64,000 nt of DNA from Clostridia bacterium UC5.1-1C12 (lineage in GTDB: Bacteria; Bacillota_I; Bacilli_A; Erysipelotrichales; Erysipelotrichaceae): positions 186,001-250,000 of the forward strand of contig BBZX01000003.1 in assembly GCA_001305055.1 (NCBI GenBank), in the 5' to 3' direction. The first letter of the stretch is position 1. Each line of letters starts with the position of its first letter. Position numbers and translations under genes: made by a program. The notes under the pieces are model-generated. The model did no database searches. It saw only the letters and a list, made by a program, of their open reading frames with translations, and was not told the origin of the DNA. Below, one piece after another: positions 19,536-28,459 of this stretch.

Positions 19536-19930
19536 CACATTTAATACTGGCAACGCATGGGACGCTCGCCGAAAGCTATAAGCAGACAATCGCAATGATT
19601 GCCGGACACAGTGCCGCAGAAAGACTTGTGACATTGTGCATGAGCGCGGAGAAGTCAATGGCGGAGTTTGTCGAGGAGGCCAAAGCGGTATTGGCAGAAG
19701 ATCCTGACGGCGATTATCTGATTCTGGCGGATATGTACGGCGCAAGTCCATGCAATTCAAGTATTCTGGCCTTCAGAGAAGCGCATTATCGGGTTGTGAC
19801 AGGTTTGAATTTAGGGATGGTTTTAGAGTTATTGCTTACCATGGAGAACGCTTCGTTGGAAGAACTAAGCAAGAAAGCAGCGGAAATCGGGAAAAACGGG
19901 ATACAGGAGGTATATATTCCTAACTGCTAG
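19532..19930 (+). CDS. PTS mannose-family EIIA component
   Basis: Intact 132 residues. LILATHGTLAESYK places the phospho-accepting His at residue 9; ADMYGASPCNSS and TGLNLGMVLE are the family's further loops. The fold is shared with DhaM, the phosphoryl donor of PTS-dependent dihydroxyacetone kinases, which matters because DhaK- and DhaL-like genes follow with no DhaM. It could serve EIIB (25464), DhaL (22660), or both. Confidence 0.9.
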   Translation: MTHLILATHGTLAESYKQTIAMIAGHSAAERLVTLCMSAEKSMAEFVEEAKAVLAEDPDGDYLILADMYGASPCNSSILAFREAHYRVVTGLNLGMVLELLLTMENASLEELSKKAAEIGKNGIQEVYIPNC

Positions 19931-19987
19931 TTTAGTTAGTCAAATGAAGTTCTTATAGAATAGGTGTTATGAAAGGAGAGGAAAAAA

Positions 19988-21614
19988 ATGACACTAGTTC
20001 AAGCAATACTGATTGCGGCATTGTATTGGCTCGACGCAGGGGAAATATTTGTACCGTTTACGTACTGTTTCTGTGATCTGATGTTCGTATCAATGCTGAC
20101 GGGTCTCATCTTGGGAGACATTACGACAGGCGTTATCGTCGGCGGTACGATTCAGCCATTATATCTGGCATTAACGGCAGTAGGCGGGGCATTGCCGGTC
20201 GACAAGGTCGCGGCGGGGGTTGTGACGACCTCCATGGTTATTACACAGGGTATCAGTCTAGAAGAAGGTCTGGTTATCTCATCGGCTGCCGCTTTGATCT
20301 GTGCTCAGCTTCATACAGTAAAACGTGTTGCGATGCTGTGGACGGTTCACCATGCGGATAAATGTGCCGAACAAGGCGATATCAGCGGTTTACAGCGTAC
20401 ATCATTAATTTATGGACCATTAATCAGAGCTGTTATCTTCTTGATTCCAATGACTTTGATTTTGAAATATGGAACGGTCAGCTTAGGTATTTTATTAAAT
20501 GGTTTGCCGGCCTGGGCAGAAAATATGTTTACGGTTGCCGGCGGCATGATGCCGGCGCTGGGCTTTGCGATGACGATTATGGTTATCGGCAAGGGTAATT
20601 TGATTCCTTTCTTTATTGCCGGTTTCTTCTTCGCACAATATTCAGGATTAAGTTCAATTCCGGGCTGTCTGTTAGGTATTTTCTTGGCATGGCTGTATAT
20701 GACATTCACGAAAGATGCCAATGATTCAGGCAATGTATTTGCGGATTTAATGAGTCTAAATAACACTGAAGCACAGGGTGAACGGCTGTTAAGTAAGAAA
20801 ACATTAAATAAGGTATGGTTTAACTGGCGGATGCATATCTGTCATGTGGATAATGTTGAACGTCTTCAGGCATTGGGTATGTGCTTAACGATGGCACCGG
20901 CACTTGAGGAATTATATCCGAATGATAAGGACATGCAGATTGATGGTTTAAAACGTCACATGCAGTTCTTTATTACCGAGAATATGATCGGCGGTATTAT
21001 TCCGGGCGTAGTCGTATCAATGGAAGAAGAAAGAGCCCGTGCATTGCGTGAGGGTGATGACGAAACACAGGTAATCAGCGGTGAATTAATTAACTCAGTA
21101 AAAACCGGTATGATGGGGCCTTTTGCCGGTATCGGTGATACGCTGAATTACGCTACGATTAAACCGCTGATGGCAGCCTTCTTTATGGGCTTGCGCAAAG
21201 GGATATATCTGGGCGCCAATCGTCTATGATCTGCTGCTTTATATTATCTTAACTTCAGAAGGCAAGTTCATGTTTAATCTGGGCTATAAGCTGGGTACTA
21301 AATCAGCTGCCAGCATCTTGCAGAACCGTGCCGTTCAAAAGATTGTGACTTTCTTCAGTATTATTGGTTTATTTGTGATGGGGGTCATGGCTGCGGAGAA
21401 TGTCAGTGTCGCATTAGGCTTGAATGTTCCTTATGGCGGTGAATTCTTAAGTCTTCAGGAAACATTGATTGACGGCATCGCGCCGGGACTGCTTTCATTA
21501 TGCGCGGTATTTTGTATTTATAAATATCTGCAAAAAGGCGGCAATATCTTAAAGGCCACGCTGATCCTGCTGGGACTATCTATCGTATTAGGCGGTTTAG
21601 GTATTTTGGCATAA
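19988..21614 (+). CDS. PTS mannose-family EIIC-EIID fusion protein, frameshift near the C-terminus
   Basis: A single open frame joins EIIC (about residues 1-240, with GDITTGVIVGGTIQPLYLAL) to EIID (from about 265, with KTLNKVWFNWRM, FFITENMIGG and GPFAGIGDTLNYAT). The join at about residues 243-265 reads as a natural hydrophilic linker with no internal ribosome site, so the fusion appears genuine; in the first PTS operon the two are separate genes. The last third lies in another frame from about 21205 and is recovered by removing one G (or adding two Gs) at 21201-21214, giving APIVYDLLLYIIL and a hydrophobic C-terminus. About 541 residues. Confidence 0.85.
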
Positions 21615-21638
21615 AAAATTGTTAAGGAGGTGTAAACG

Positions 21639-22655
21639 ATGAAAAAGTTTATGAATAAGGCTGAGGATTTCATACCGGAAATGCTGGCGGGTTATTATGC
21701 GGCGCATCCTGATTATGTAAAACCGGTCGATGGCAATCTGCGCTGTTTATGCGCGGTTCATAAAAAGCCGGGTAAGGTTGCATTAGCTACCGGCGGCGGC
21801 AGCGGTCATCTGCCGTTGTTTCTCGGTTATGTGGGAAAAGGCATGCTTGACGGCTGTGCCATCGGCGGTGTCTTTCAATCACCAAGTGCTGATGAAATGC
21901 TGAATGTGACGAAGGCGATCAATCAAGGCAGCGGTGTGCTTTATATTTATGGTAATTATAACGGTGATATTTTTAATTTCACAATGGCTGCGGAAATGGC
22001 TGACATGGAAGCCGACATTGAGGTTCGATCAATCATTGCCGGTGAAGATGCCGCTTCCGGGCCTAGAGCGGCAGCGGGTGAAAAGAATGTGCGCCGCGGT
22101 GTAGCCGGTATCTTCTTTGTCTACAAAATCGCCGGTGCGGCAGCCGATCAGCTGCTGCCGTTGGATGAGGTAGAACGGCTGGCTAAAAAAGCCAGTGAGC
22201 GGGTATCGACAATGGGAGCGGCACTGACCCCCTGTACGGTACCGCGGATCGGTCATCCAAGCTTTACCATTGGTGATGATGAGATGGAAATTGGCATGGG
22301 TATCCATGGTGAAGCTGGTCTTCGCCGCGGACCTTTGCTGAGCGCGGATGCCATCGTTGAGGAAATTCTGCCGGCACTGATCGATGATTTAAAACTGAAT
22401 GCTGAGGATGAGGCCGCAGTTTTGATCAACGGCTTGGGCGCTACACCTTTAGAAGAACAATATCTGATTAACCGCAAGGTAAATGAATTATTAACGCAGG
22501 CAGGGATATCAGTTTATAAAACATATGTCGGTGAATATGCCACATCATTGGAAATGGCCGGTATGTCCATCACACTGTTTAAACTGGATGATGAGCTGAA
22601 GCCGCTGCTTGATGCGGAAGCGGATACACCGCTGTTTAAACAATATGGGCGGTGA
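21639..22655 (+). CDS. dhaK: DhaK-like dihydroxyacetone kinase substrate-binding subunit
   Basis: Intact 338 residues. ATGGGSGHLPLFLGYVG near residue 50 matches the DhaK phosphate/substrate loop, and MGIHGEAG holds the His (about residue 223) that binds the ketone covalently as a hemiaminal. Substrate may be dihydroxyacetone or a related short ketose. Preceded by AAGGAGG. It belongs to a PTS operon with DhaL but no DhaM. Confidence 0.9.
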   Translation: MKKFMNKAEDFIPEMLAGYYAAHPDYVKPVDGNLRCLCAVHKKPGKVALATGGGSGHLPLFLGYVGKGMLDGCAIGGVFQSPSADEMLNVTKAINQGSGVLYIYGNYNGDIFNFTMAAEMADMEADIEVRSIIAGEDAASGPRAAAGEKNVRRGVAGIFFVYKIAGAAADQLLPLDEVERLAKKASERVSTMGAALTPCTVPRIGHPSFTIGDDEMEIGMGIHGEAGLRRGPLLSADAIVEEILPALIDDLKLNAEDEAAVLINGLGATPLEEQYLINRKVNELLTQAGISVYKTYVGEYATSLEMAGMSITLFKLDDELKPLLDAEADTPLFKQYGR

Positions 22656-22659
22656 GCTT

Positions 22660-23291
22660 ATGCTGGATAAAACATTTATTGAAAAGCTGTTTACACAATG
22701 GGATCTGATTTTTCAGGCCAATATTGAAACGCTGACCGAGCTTGATTCGGTCGGCGGTGACGGTGATTTGGGGATTGTAATGGGTGATGGTTTCAGGGCT
22801 GCCAATCAATTTGTTCATGACAGTATAGAGACTGATTTAGGCAAGCTGTTTTATCAGGCAGGCAAATGCTTCAATAATGCGGCTTCTTCCTCGATGGGTA
22901 CCTTATTATCATCAGGATTTATGAATATAGGTAAAAAGCTTAAGGGCAAAAACAGCTTTAGCTAATGAGGAGCTGCTGCTTTTGGTTCGTGAGATGGCGG
23001 CCGGAGTCAAACAGACTGGTAAAGCTGAAGAAGGTGAAAAACCTTTCTCGATGCGATCTATCCGGCAGCTAGGGGTATCGAAGCGAACTTAACATCGTCA
23101 CCTATCGATTTTCTGACTGCCGGATACCAAGCGGCTTGTCAGGGAGTTGATGATGCGGCTAAGATGGAAGCGAAGCATGGCCGTCTGGCTTTTCGAAAGC
23201 GGACAGCATCGGCATCATTGATCCGGGTACAGTCGTTGCCAAGCTTTATGTTGAGGGGCTGTTGAAAACAATAGCCAGTGAACAGCAATGA
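22660..23291 (+). CDS. dhaL: DhaL-like kinase nucleotide-binding subunit, three frameshifts
   Basis: About 210 residues after correction, the usual DhaL size. The Mg-nucleotide Asp triad is present in ELDSVGGDGDLGIVM; SSSMGTLLSSGF is the helix cap that follows and DPGTVVAKLYV the C-terminal signature. Many DhaL proteins have His where Leu stands in GDGDLG. Corrections: one A removed near 22952, one A added near 23042, one G added near 23195. The coding end overlaps the next gene as ATGA. In DhaM-dependent systems DhaL keeps a bound ADP that is rephosphorylated by the PTS; in ATP-dependent kinases it exchanges ATP. Which applies is not visible. Confidence 0.85.
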
Positions 23292-23530
23292 TCAGAAAGA
23301 AACAAATAATCTGGCTTATGAAGCTGGCAGGCTTGACACTAGCAATCTACTGGTTCATGACCCAAGGTTTAACCACAACGCTGGGACAGAGCGTCAGCTC
23401 ATCTTCGCCTAATCAGAACGTATTTACGGAGAATGGCTTAATGCTTGGCAGTTTGCTGCTGTTCTTCGCACTTCTGTTGATTCATGATATTAAAGAACAC
23501 AGGGCCAAGCGGCCAAAAGCAAACCGCTGA
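23288..23530 (+). CDS. Small two-helix membrane protein
   Basis: 80 residues, unrecognised: a basic start MIRKKQ, a helix at about 8-25, a polar Ser/Asn-rich loop, a second helix at about 50-66 (GSLLLFFALLLIHDI) and a basic tail. It starts inside the dhaL stop as ATGA, so it is translated with the operon. The topology suggests both ends in the cytoplasm. Possibly an accessory of the permease. Confidence 0.65.
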   Translation: MIRKKQIIWLMKLAGLTLAIYWFMTQGLTTTLGQSVSSSSPNQNVFTENGLMLGSLLLFFALLLIHDIKEHRAKRPKANR

Positions 23531-23549
23531 TTCATAAGGAGGCAAGATC

Positions 23550-24575
23550 ATGTTTAAAGAATATCGCTATCCAAGCGCTAATCAGAAGGATACGGTTTAT
23601 GGTCTTGTCTGCTATCCAAATTCCGCGATCCGCGGTTATATACAGATTATTCATGATCGCTATGACCATATTTCTCGTTACTGTGATCTAATGAAATAGC
23701 TAGCCAATGATGGTTATCTCTCGTTTGGCTGCGATTTGCTCGGCCATGGGAAAACAGCATCGTCATTGGGTGTCATTGAGGTGAATCATTCATGGCAGCT
23801 TATTGAAGATATTCACCAACTCTTTCTCTATGTACTCAATGATTTCAAAAAAATACCGGCAGCGATTGCGGTCACTCAGTCAGATAAAAAAGGCAGCCAA
23901 ACGGTTACCCATGCCGTAGAACCGATTCTGCATGGAATGCTGGGCATCGGCTTTGGCTGTGTACTGGCTAGGAATTACATGATGAAATACAAAGATGTCA
24001 ATGCGCTGATTTTATGCAGTGATGAAGGTTTTCCCGCTCACCCGCGCAGATCAGCCATGGCATGTCGGAAAGCAATGAAGGAAAAAGGCAAGGACGGTTA
24101 CGCATCAGAATTAAAAGCGCTGCTTGAAGAAAATAAGCAAATTTATCTGGCCGGTGAGAGGAATCCCCATGCCTGCCGCAGCGGCAAATATCAGGAATTA
24201 CAGAAAATCAATAACGACAGTGCCTGTAATTTTGAGTATACAGTACAGTCTTATACTGAACTGCTGAATCAGCAGATGCTGATTGATCTTGAAACATGGA
24301 CGGCTGCTATTCCTAAGTACCTGCCTTTGTTTATCATGGCGGGTATGCTTGATCCTATTTCCAATTATACGAAGAATATTGATTCGATGCTGATCAAATT
24401 AAAAGCATCTTCAGCTCAGAATATTTTCTATAAATATTATGCCGACAGCCGTCATGATTTATTTTTTGACAAGGATTCATCGGCTGCCATTAAAGATCTG
24501 CTGCTATTTTTGAATAACTGTGTCAGAGCGCAGCGGGAACCATTTGAACGATTAAAAAAGCTAAACAGCAATTAG
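23550..24575 (+). CDS. Alpha/beta-hydrolase (monoglyceride-lipase-like) lacking the nucleophile Ser, in-frame TAG
   Basis: 341 codons of a Hydrolase_4/lysophospholipase-like fold: IIHDRYDHISRY corresponds to the HGxxEH oxyanion segment, CDLLGHGKT to the DxRGHGxS turn, MLDPISNY holds the acidic residue and SRHDLFFD the catalytic His. The nucleophile elbow, normally GHSMG, reads GIGFG with Gly (GGC, 23949-23951) in place of Ser (AGC would be one base away), and the oxyanion Gly is Asp. Codon 50 is TAG (23697-23699), interrupting an otherwise conserved LANDGYLSFG stretch. The first product would be 49 residues. Start ATG follows AAGGAGGCAAG. A non-catalytic binding role or sequencing error are both possible. 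Confidence 0.7.
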
Positions 24576-24587
24576 GAGGAAATCAAA

Positions 24588-25448
24588 ATGTTAGTATCAA
24601 TGCTTGAGATTATGAAGAAAGCCAAAGAAGGCGGTTATGGGGTTCTAGCCCCAAATGTATTTAATGAGGATTCAGTCAGAGCCTGCCTTGAAGCCGCGGT
24701 AGAACTGGATTCACCGGTAATTATCGATGTGCTGCCGGGCAATCACAAGGATCTGGTTTCATTTGGCCGAATCGTTACCCAGTTAGCAAATGAGGTTCGT
24801 ATCCCGGTAGCCTTGAATCTTGATCATGGTGATACATTTGAGGCATGCGTAAAAGCTATCTACGGCGGTTTTACCGGTATCATGGTGGATCGTTCGGCAC
24901 TGCCGTTTGAGGAGAATGCGAAAGAGGTCGCTTATTTTAAGCGAATCTGTGAACCATTGGGGATTACGGTTGAGGCAGAATTCGGACAGATCGCAGATGG
25001 CTGCGATTATGAAGAAAAACGAGAGGAATTTTTGACCGACCCTGAAAAAGCAAAGGCCTTTGTGGAAGCCTCCGGCTGTGACTGCTTAGCGGTATCAATC
25101 GGTGAAGCTCATGGTGAATATACGAATAAGGGACCGGAAATTGACTTTGAGCGGCTCGCGAAAATTAAAGAGCTGGTGGATGTACCATTAGTATTCCATG
25201 GCGGCTCGTTCTCTGGTTTTGATAATATCGCAAAATGCTGTCAGATTGGCACTCAAAAAGTAAATATGGGAACTGATGCTTATAATTATGGCTTACAGCT
25301 GCTGATGGAGGACGGCCGTTATCCAGAAGTAAATATCGGCGCGCGCATGGCAGGTGATATTATGTGGGCTGGTTATAAGGAAAGAGTGATGGACTATATG
25401 AAAGTAACTGGTTCGGTAGGGAAGAACTGGCTTAAATTCACCGACTAA
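24588..25448 (+). CDS. Class II fructose-bisphosphate-type aldolase
   Basis: Intact 286-residue zinc aldolase. LNLDHGDTFEA carries the catalytic Asp and a zinc His, VDRSALPFEENAKEV, VEAEFGQIADG, VSIGEAHGEY and VFHGGS cover the remaining zinc and phosphate sites, with QKVNMGTDA at the end. It is a second aldolase of the class seen at 1-829 but belongs to the second PTS operon and should cleave the phosphorylated import product into DHAP plus an aldehyde. The DhaK/DhaL pair would then act on a ketone product; that pathway is inferred. Confidence 0.9.
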   Translation: MLVSMLEIMKKAKEGGYGVLAPNVFNEDSVRACLEAAVELDSPVIIDVLPGNHKDLVSFGRIVTQLANEVRIPVALNLDHGDTFEACVKAIYGGFTGIMVDRSALPFEENAKEVAYFKRICEPLGITVEAEFGQIADGCDYEEKREEFLTDPEKAKAFVEASGCDCLAVSIGEAHGEYTNKGPEIDFERLAKIKELVDVPLVFHGGSFSGFDNIAKCCQIGTQKVNMGTDAYNYGLQLLMEDGRYPEVNIGARMAGDIMWAGYKERVMDYMKVTGSVGKNWLKFTD

Positions 25449-25463
25449 AAAGGAGGCATTATT

Positions 25464-25963
25464 ATGGCAAAGATCGGATTAGTTAGAATCGACAGCCGAT
25501 TAATTCACGGGCAGGTATGCACACAATGGCTGTACCGTACAAAGAGTAAAAAGTATATATTATTGATGATCAGTCTGCGAAAGATCCATTTCTCTCGCAG
25601 CTATTCTCAATGGCATGTCCGGTAGGTGTTGAACTAGAAACGATATCCTGTGAAGAAGCCGGCAGACGCTGGCAGGCGAATCAGCTGGGGGAGATTGAAC
25701 CGATATTCATTCTCTTTAAAGATGTTCCCAATGCGTACCGCGCTTATATGGCAGGCTTTAAATATCCTGAGCTGCAGGTCGGCGGCATTGGCGGCGGTTT
25801 TGGCCGCAAGATTGTCATGGGACCGATTTCCTTTGACGATGAGGATGCGCGAATGATGAATGAAATGGCCAAAGCAGGCTTAAAGGCATATTTTCAGCCG
25901 GTTCCTGATGATAAGGAAGTTTCGTGGCAGGATGTTAAGGCGAAGCATTATCCGAATTTATAA
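25464..25963 (+). CDS. PTS mannose-family EIIB component, one frameshift
   Basis: About 166 residues with RIDSRLIHGQV, where His15 is phosphorylated. One A missing from the run near 25550 breaks the frame; restoring it gives SKKVYIIDDQSAKDPFLSQ, standard for EIIB. Ribosome site AAGGAGG. It lies about 4 kb from its EIIC-EIID and EIIA partners but in the same operon and is the only EIIB here. Confidence 0.88.
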
Positions 25964-25981
25964 GGGAAGAAAGGAAACTAT

Positions 25982-26257
25982 ATGAAACCTGTATTTGTTA
26001 GAAAACCCATTGAGGAACAAAAGGCATTGCTGCTGGCACAGCCGACATGGGAACACGAGCCGGAAACATGGGAAGCCAGCTATGATGAGCGTGAAGAAAC
26101 ATGTCTGGTCATTGAAGGGGAAGCTTATGTACAGACTCAAGATGGCATCCGCTATCACTTCGCAGCCGGCGATTTGGTTACTTTCCAGCCGAATATAGAC
26201 TGCATTTGGTGTGTTGAAAAGAAAATTAAGAAGCATTATATCTTTGATATGAAATAA
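25982..26257 (+). CDS. Small cupin protein (Cupin_3/DUF861 type)
   Basis: 91 residues forming one cupin barrel: ETCLVIEGEAYV, HFAAGDLVTFQPN and CIWCVEKKIKKHYIF. The His-rich metal ligands of classical cupins are reduced, as in EutQ-like and DUF861 members, some of which bind or isomerise sugars. Last gene of the second PTS operon, followed by a strong terminator. Confidence 0.78.
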   Translation: MKPVFVRKPIEEQKALLLAQPTWEHEPETWEASYDEREETCLVIEGEAYVQTQDGIRYHFAAGDLVTFQPNIDCIWCVEKKIKKHYIFDMK

Positions 26258-26260
26258 ACT

Positions 26261-26304
26261 AAAAGACAGTTCTTTGCGAATCAGCACAAGGACTGTCTTT
26301 TTTG
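26261..26304 (+). terminator. Terminator of second PTS operon
   Basis: AAAAGACAGTTCTTTG pairs with CAAGGACTGTCTTTT around a ten-base loop and runs into six T. Confidence 0.88.
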
Positions 26305-26398
26305 CGGCGGCTGTCACATAGGATAAAATATTAAAAAAGCCGGAGAGTCTTATATGCATCGCTTTGGCTAATCAGGACGACAATCCGATTAGGAAGGC

Positions 26399-26563
26399 AT
26401 GGTCACAAAGTTCAAAGACCGTTATTATTGGTATGGCGAGCATAAGGGAGCTGATAACTGCCTGCATCAAACACGCGTTGATGCCATTGGCTTTTATACT
26501 TCGGCGTTCATCGATCAGGAAAAAGAGGCACCGGTACTCTTAATCTGGCAAAATCAATTTTAA
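26399..26563 (+). pseudogene. Fragment of a GH43-like glycosidase
   Basis: A 54-codon open frame whose product begins with a stretch typical of the first blade of GH43 galactan/xylan-acting enzymes: FKDRYYWYGEHKGAD, then TRVDAIGFYTS. The rest of the enzyme is absent, and the sequence ends at a stop after a short unrelated tail. No ribosome site is visible. I read it as a decayed gene remnant filling the 376-base gap between the PTS operon and the kinase gene; the remainder of that gap holds only the terminator. Confidence 0.5.
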
Positions 26564-26633
26564 ATAAATCATTTGAGCTTTTTCATCGAATATAGGGTAT
26601 AATCAAGTTATAGAACGTAGGAGAGTAAGAATC

Positions 26634-27515
26634 ATGAAAGTACTTGTATTTGGATCATTAAACATTGATACTATTTATAAGCTGGAGCATATTGTACAGC
26701 CTAACGAGACAATCTGCGCCTCCGGCTGCGAAATCTCGGCAGGCGGCAAAGGCCTGAATCAGGCAATGGCATTTGCCAAAACCGGACTGCCAGTCTATAT
26801 CGCCAGCAATCTTGGGAAAAACGGACAGGTATTAGCCGATACGCTGAAAAGCGGTAATGTTGATATATCACTGCTGAACCATGTCGAAGAAGACAGCGGT
26901 CAGGCGATTATACAGGTGGATAAGGCAGGGAATAACGCAATCATCGTCAGCGGCAACTGCAATGAGCATATCAGTGAAGCATATATTGATTCAGTGCTGC
27001 CGCATTTTGAAAAGGGAGATATTCTGGTTATCCAAAATGAAATCAACAATCTTAATTTGATTATTGAAAAAGCTAAGGCAGCTGGTTTGATCATTGTGTT
27101 TAATCCTTCACCATATAATCATGTGATTGAAACGTTGCCGATGGATAAGATCGATTATTTGTTTATCAATGAGGTAGAAGGCAGACAGCTGAGCGGTTCT
27201 GATAATGAAAAGGAGATACCGCGGCTGATTTTGGAGAGATACCCAGCAATCAAGGTGATTCTGACATTGGGAGAACGCGGGGCCGTCTATGCCGATAAAA
27301 ATCAATATGTCTATGAACCGGCGATTAAAACAGAGGTCGTGGATACTGTGGGCGCGGGCGATACGTTTACCGGTTACTTTATCTATGGCATCATGAGCCG
27401 TAAGTCAGTAAAGGAATGTCTGAACATGGCATCAACTGCCAGCTCAATCGTTATTGGCAGACATGGTGCGGGTAATTCAATTCCAACCTTGGATGAGGTG
27501 AAAAAGGCATTGTAA
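26634..27515 (+). CDS. PfkB-family carbohydrate kinase (ribokinase-like)
   Basis: Intact 293 residues. N-terminal GSLNIDTIYKLEHIV and GGKGLNQAMAFAK, C-terminal DTVGAGDTFTGYF with the catalytic Asp, and FNPSPYN in the middle mark the ribokinase subgroup. It probably phosphorylates ribose or a related sugar or nucleoside with ATP. It is monocistronic, with GTAGGAGAG before ATG 26634 and a terminator after it; no transporter is adjacent. Confidence 0.88.
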   Translation: MKVLVFGSLNIDTIYKLEHIVQPNETICASGCEISAGGKGLNQAMAFAKTGLPVYIASNLGKNGQVLADTLKSGNVDISLLNHVEEDSGQAIIQVDKAGNNAIIVSGNCNEHISEAYIDSVLPHFEKGDILVIQNEINNLNLIIEKAKAAGLIIVFNPSPYNHVIETLPMDKIDYLFINEVEGRQLSGSDNEKEIPRLILERYPAIKVILTLGERGAVYADKNQYVYEPAIKTEVVDTVGAGDTFTGYFIYGIMSRKSVKECLNMASTASSIVIGRHGAGNSIPTLDEVKKAL

Positions 27516-27530
27516 GTAATATAAACAAAA

Positions 27531-27566
27531 AGGTTTCAACCTGTTATATGGCTGAAACCTTCTTTT
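27531..27566 (+). terminator. Terminator after ribokinase-like gene
   Basis: GGTTTCA/TGAAACC stem with a 14-base loop and a TTCTTTTT tail. Confidence 0.78.
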
Positions 27567-27576
27567 TGGCTATTCA

Positions 27577-27648
27577 ATCATTTCACCTTTTGCGTTAAAA
27601 CTGTAAGCATTACCTTGAATTGGAACATTCTGCTGATTCTTAATTAAT
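27577..27648 (-). pseudogene. Possible C-terminal gene remnant
   Basis: On the minus strand a short open stretch ends in NAYSFNAKGEMIE and stop, resembling the last strand of a secreted protein or repeat domain. It has no start codon with a ribosome site and is cut off by the EIIA-Glc terminator. Unassigned remnant, low confidence. Confidence 0.2.
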
Positions 27649-27670
27649 AAAAGCCTCACATTCATGAGGC
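27646..27670 (-). terminator. Terminator of the EIIA-Glc gene
   Basis: Minus-strand GCCTCA/TGAGGC stem with a six-base loop, followed by TTTTATTAATT. Confidence 0.75.
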
Positions 27671-27677
27671 CTAGGCT

Positions 27678-28170
27678 TTATTTACTTGTATATTCAATCA
27701 GGACAGTTTCTCCCGCCTTGGCTTGGCCGCCTGTATGAAAAGCCGTCAATTCATAATCATTGTGATTCATGATAATCATCGGCGTTGTTAATGAGATACC
27801 CTTTGATTTGACAAAATCAGTATCAACCTTAATGATTGGATCACCTGCTTTCACTTGTGTATTTACATCCACAAGGGCACTAAAGCCTTCGCCGCCCAGA
27901 TTTACTGTATCCAAACCGATATGCACAAGCAATTCCAAACCGTCCGCCAGCTTCATTCCAAATGCGTGTCTTGTTTCCGGTATTAATACAATCGTGCCAT
28001 CCGCCGGTGCCGCAACGATATTGCCTTCTGGAATAATCGCAATGCCTTCACCCATCATCTTCTGAGCAAAGACTGGATCATCAACCTCACTTAAATCAAT
28101 GACCTTGCCATCTACCGGCGCTGTTAATGTCTTAACCGTATTCTTTTTCTTTTTTTAAAAAGTTGAACAT
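27678..28170 (-). CDS. crr: PTS glucose-family EIIA component, one frameshift
   Basis: About 163 residues after correction, the usual EIIA-Glc length. TAPVDGKVIDLSEV opens the domain and ELLVHIGLDTVNL holds the phospho-accepting His. ATG 28170 follows AGGAGGAAAAT; the frame then shifts within the first ten codons, near 28150, in an A7 run (one A too many, or two missing). It serves the EIIC-EIIB protein at 29397, which lacks an EIIA domain, and its own leader carries a LicT-type antiterminator. Confidence 0.87.
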
Positions 28171-28193
28171 ATTTTCCTCCTAGGGTTAAAAAA

Positions 28194-28283
28194 GGCATGA
28201 GCGCTATCAAAAAATAGAACTCATGCCTGATTTAACAGTAACATTGTTGTCACTATCTTAAATTTTTCAAACGTGTTTGTCAA
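28194..28283 (-). promoter_or_regulatory. Promoter, RAT antiterminator and terminator of crr
   Basis: Minus strand: TTGACA (28283-28278), 17-base spacer, TAAGAT (28260-28255). The leader then holds a ribonucleic antiterminator, with ATGTTACTG and TCAGGCATGAG as its conserved halves. It overlaps the left arm of a terminator GGCATGAG/CTCATGCC followed by six T. Bound LicT-type protein should stabilise the RAT and prevent termination. Confidence 0.8.
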
Positions 28284-28322
28284 CCCCTAAAATCTTAAAA
28301 TCAAAAAAATAAATATTTTTCC

Positions 28323-28359
28323 TGAAAGCGTTGACAAACGAGATTGGATTGGCTATAAT
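28323..28359 (+). promoter_or_regulatory. cre site overlapping the licT promoter
   Basis: TTGACA at 28331, a 17-base spacer and TATAAT at 28354-28359: a consensus sigma-A promoter. TGAAAGCGTTGACA at 28323-28336 satisfies the cre consensus fully and covers the whole -35, so CcpA binding would block polymerase. Confidence 0.85.
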
Positions 28360-28373
28360 CAAACCGTAATCAA

Positions 28374-28440
28374 GGATTGTTACTGTTAAGCAGGCAAGAC
28401 CGAACATGAAGTAATACTACTTTTTTGTTTGGTTTTTTAT
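28374..28440 (+). promoter_or_regulatory. RAT antiterminator and terminator before licT
   Basis: GGATTGTTACTG and GCAGGCAAGACC are the two conserved sides of a LicT/SacY-type RAT. The right side overlaps the 5' arm of a terminator (ACCGAAC with GTTTGGT) that ends in TTTTTTAT. The gene for the antiterminator follows, so it is autoregulated. Confidence 0.85.
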
Positions 28441-28459
28441 TTATCGGAGGGAGATTTGT

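Noticed and set aside
25958..26359. Minus-strand 133-residue frame
   Set aside because: Antisense to the cupin gene and its terminator; no family resemblance.
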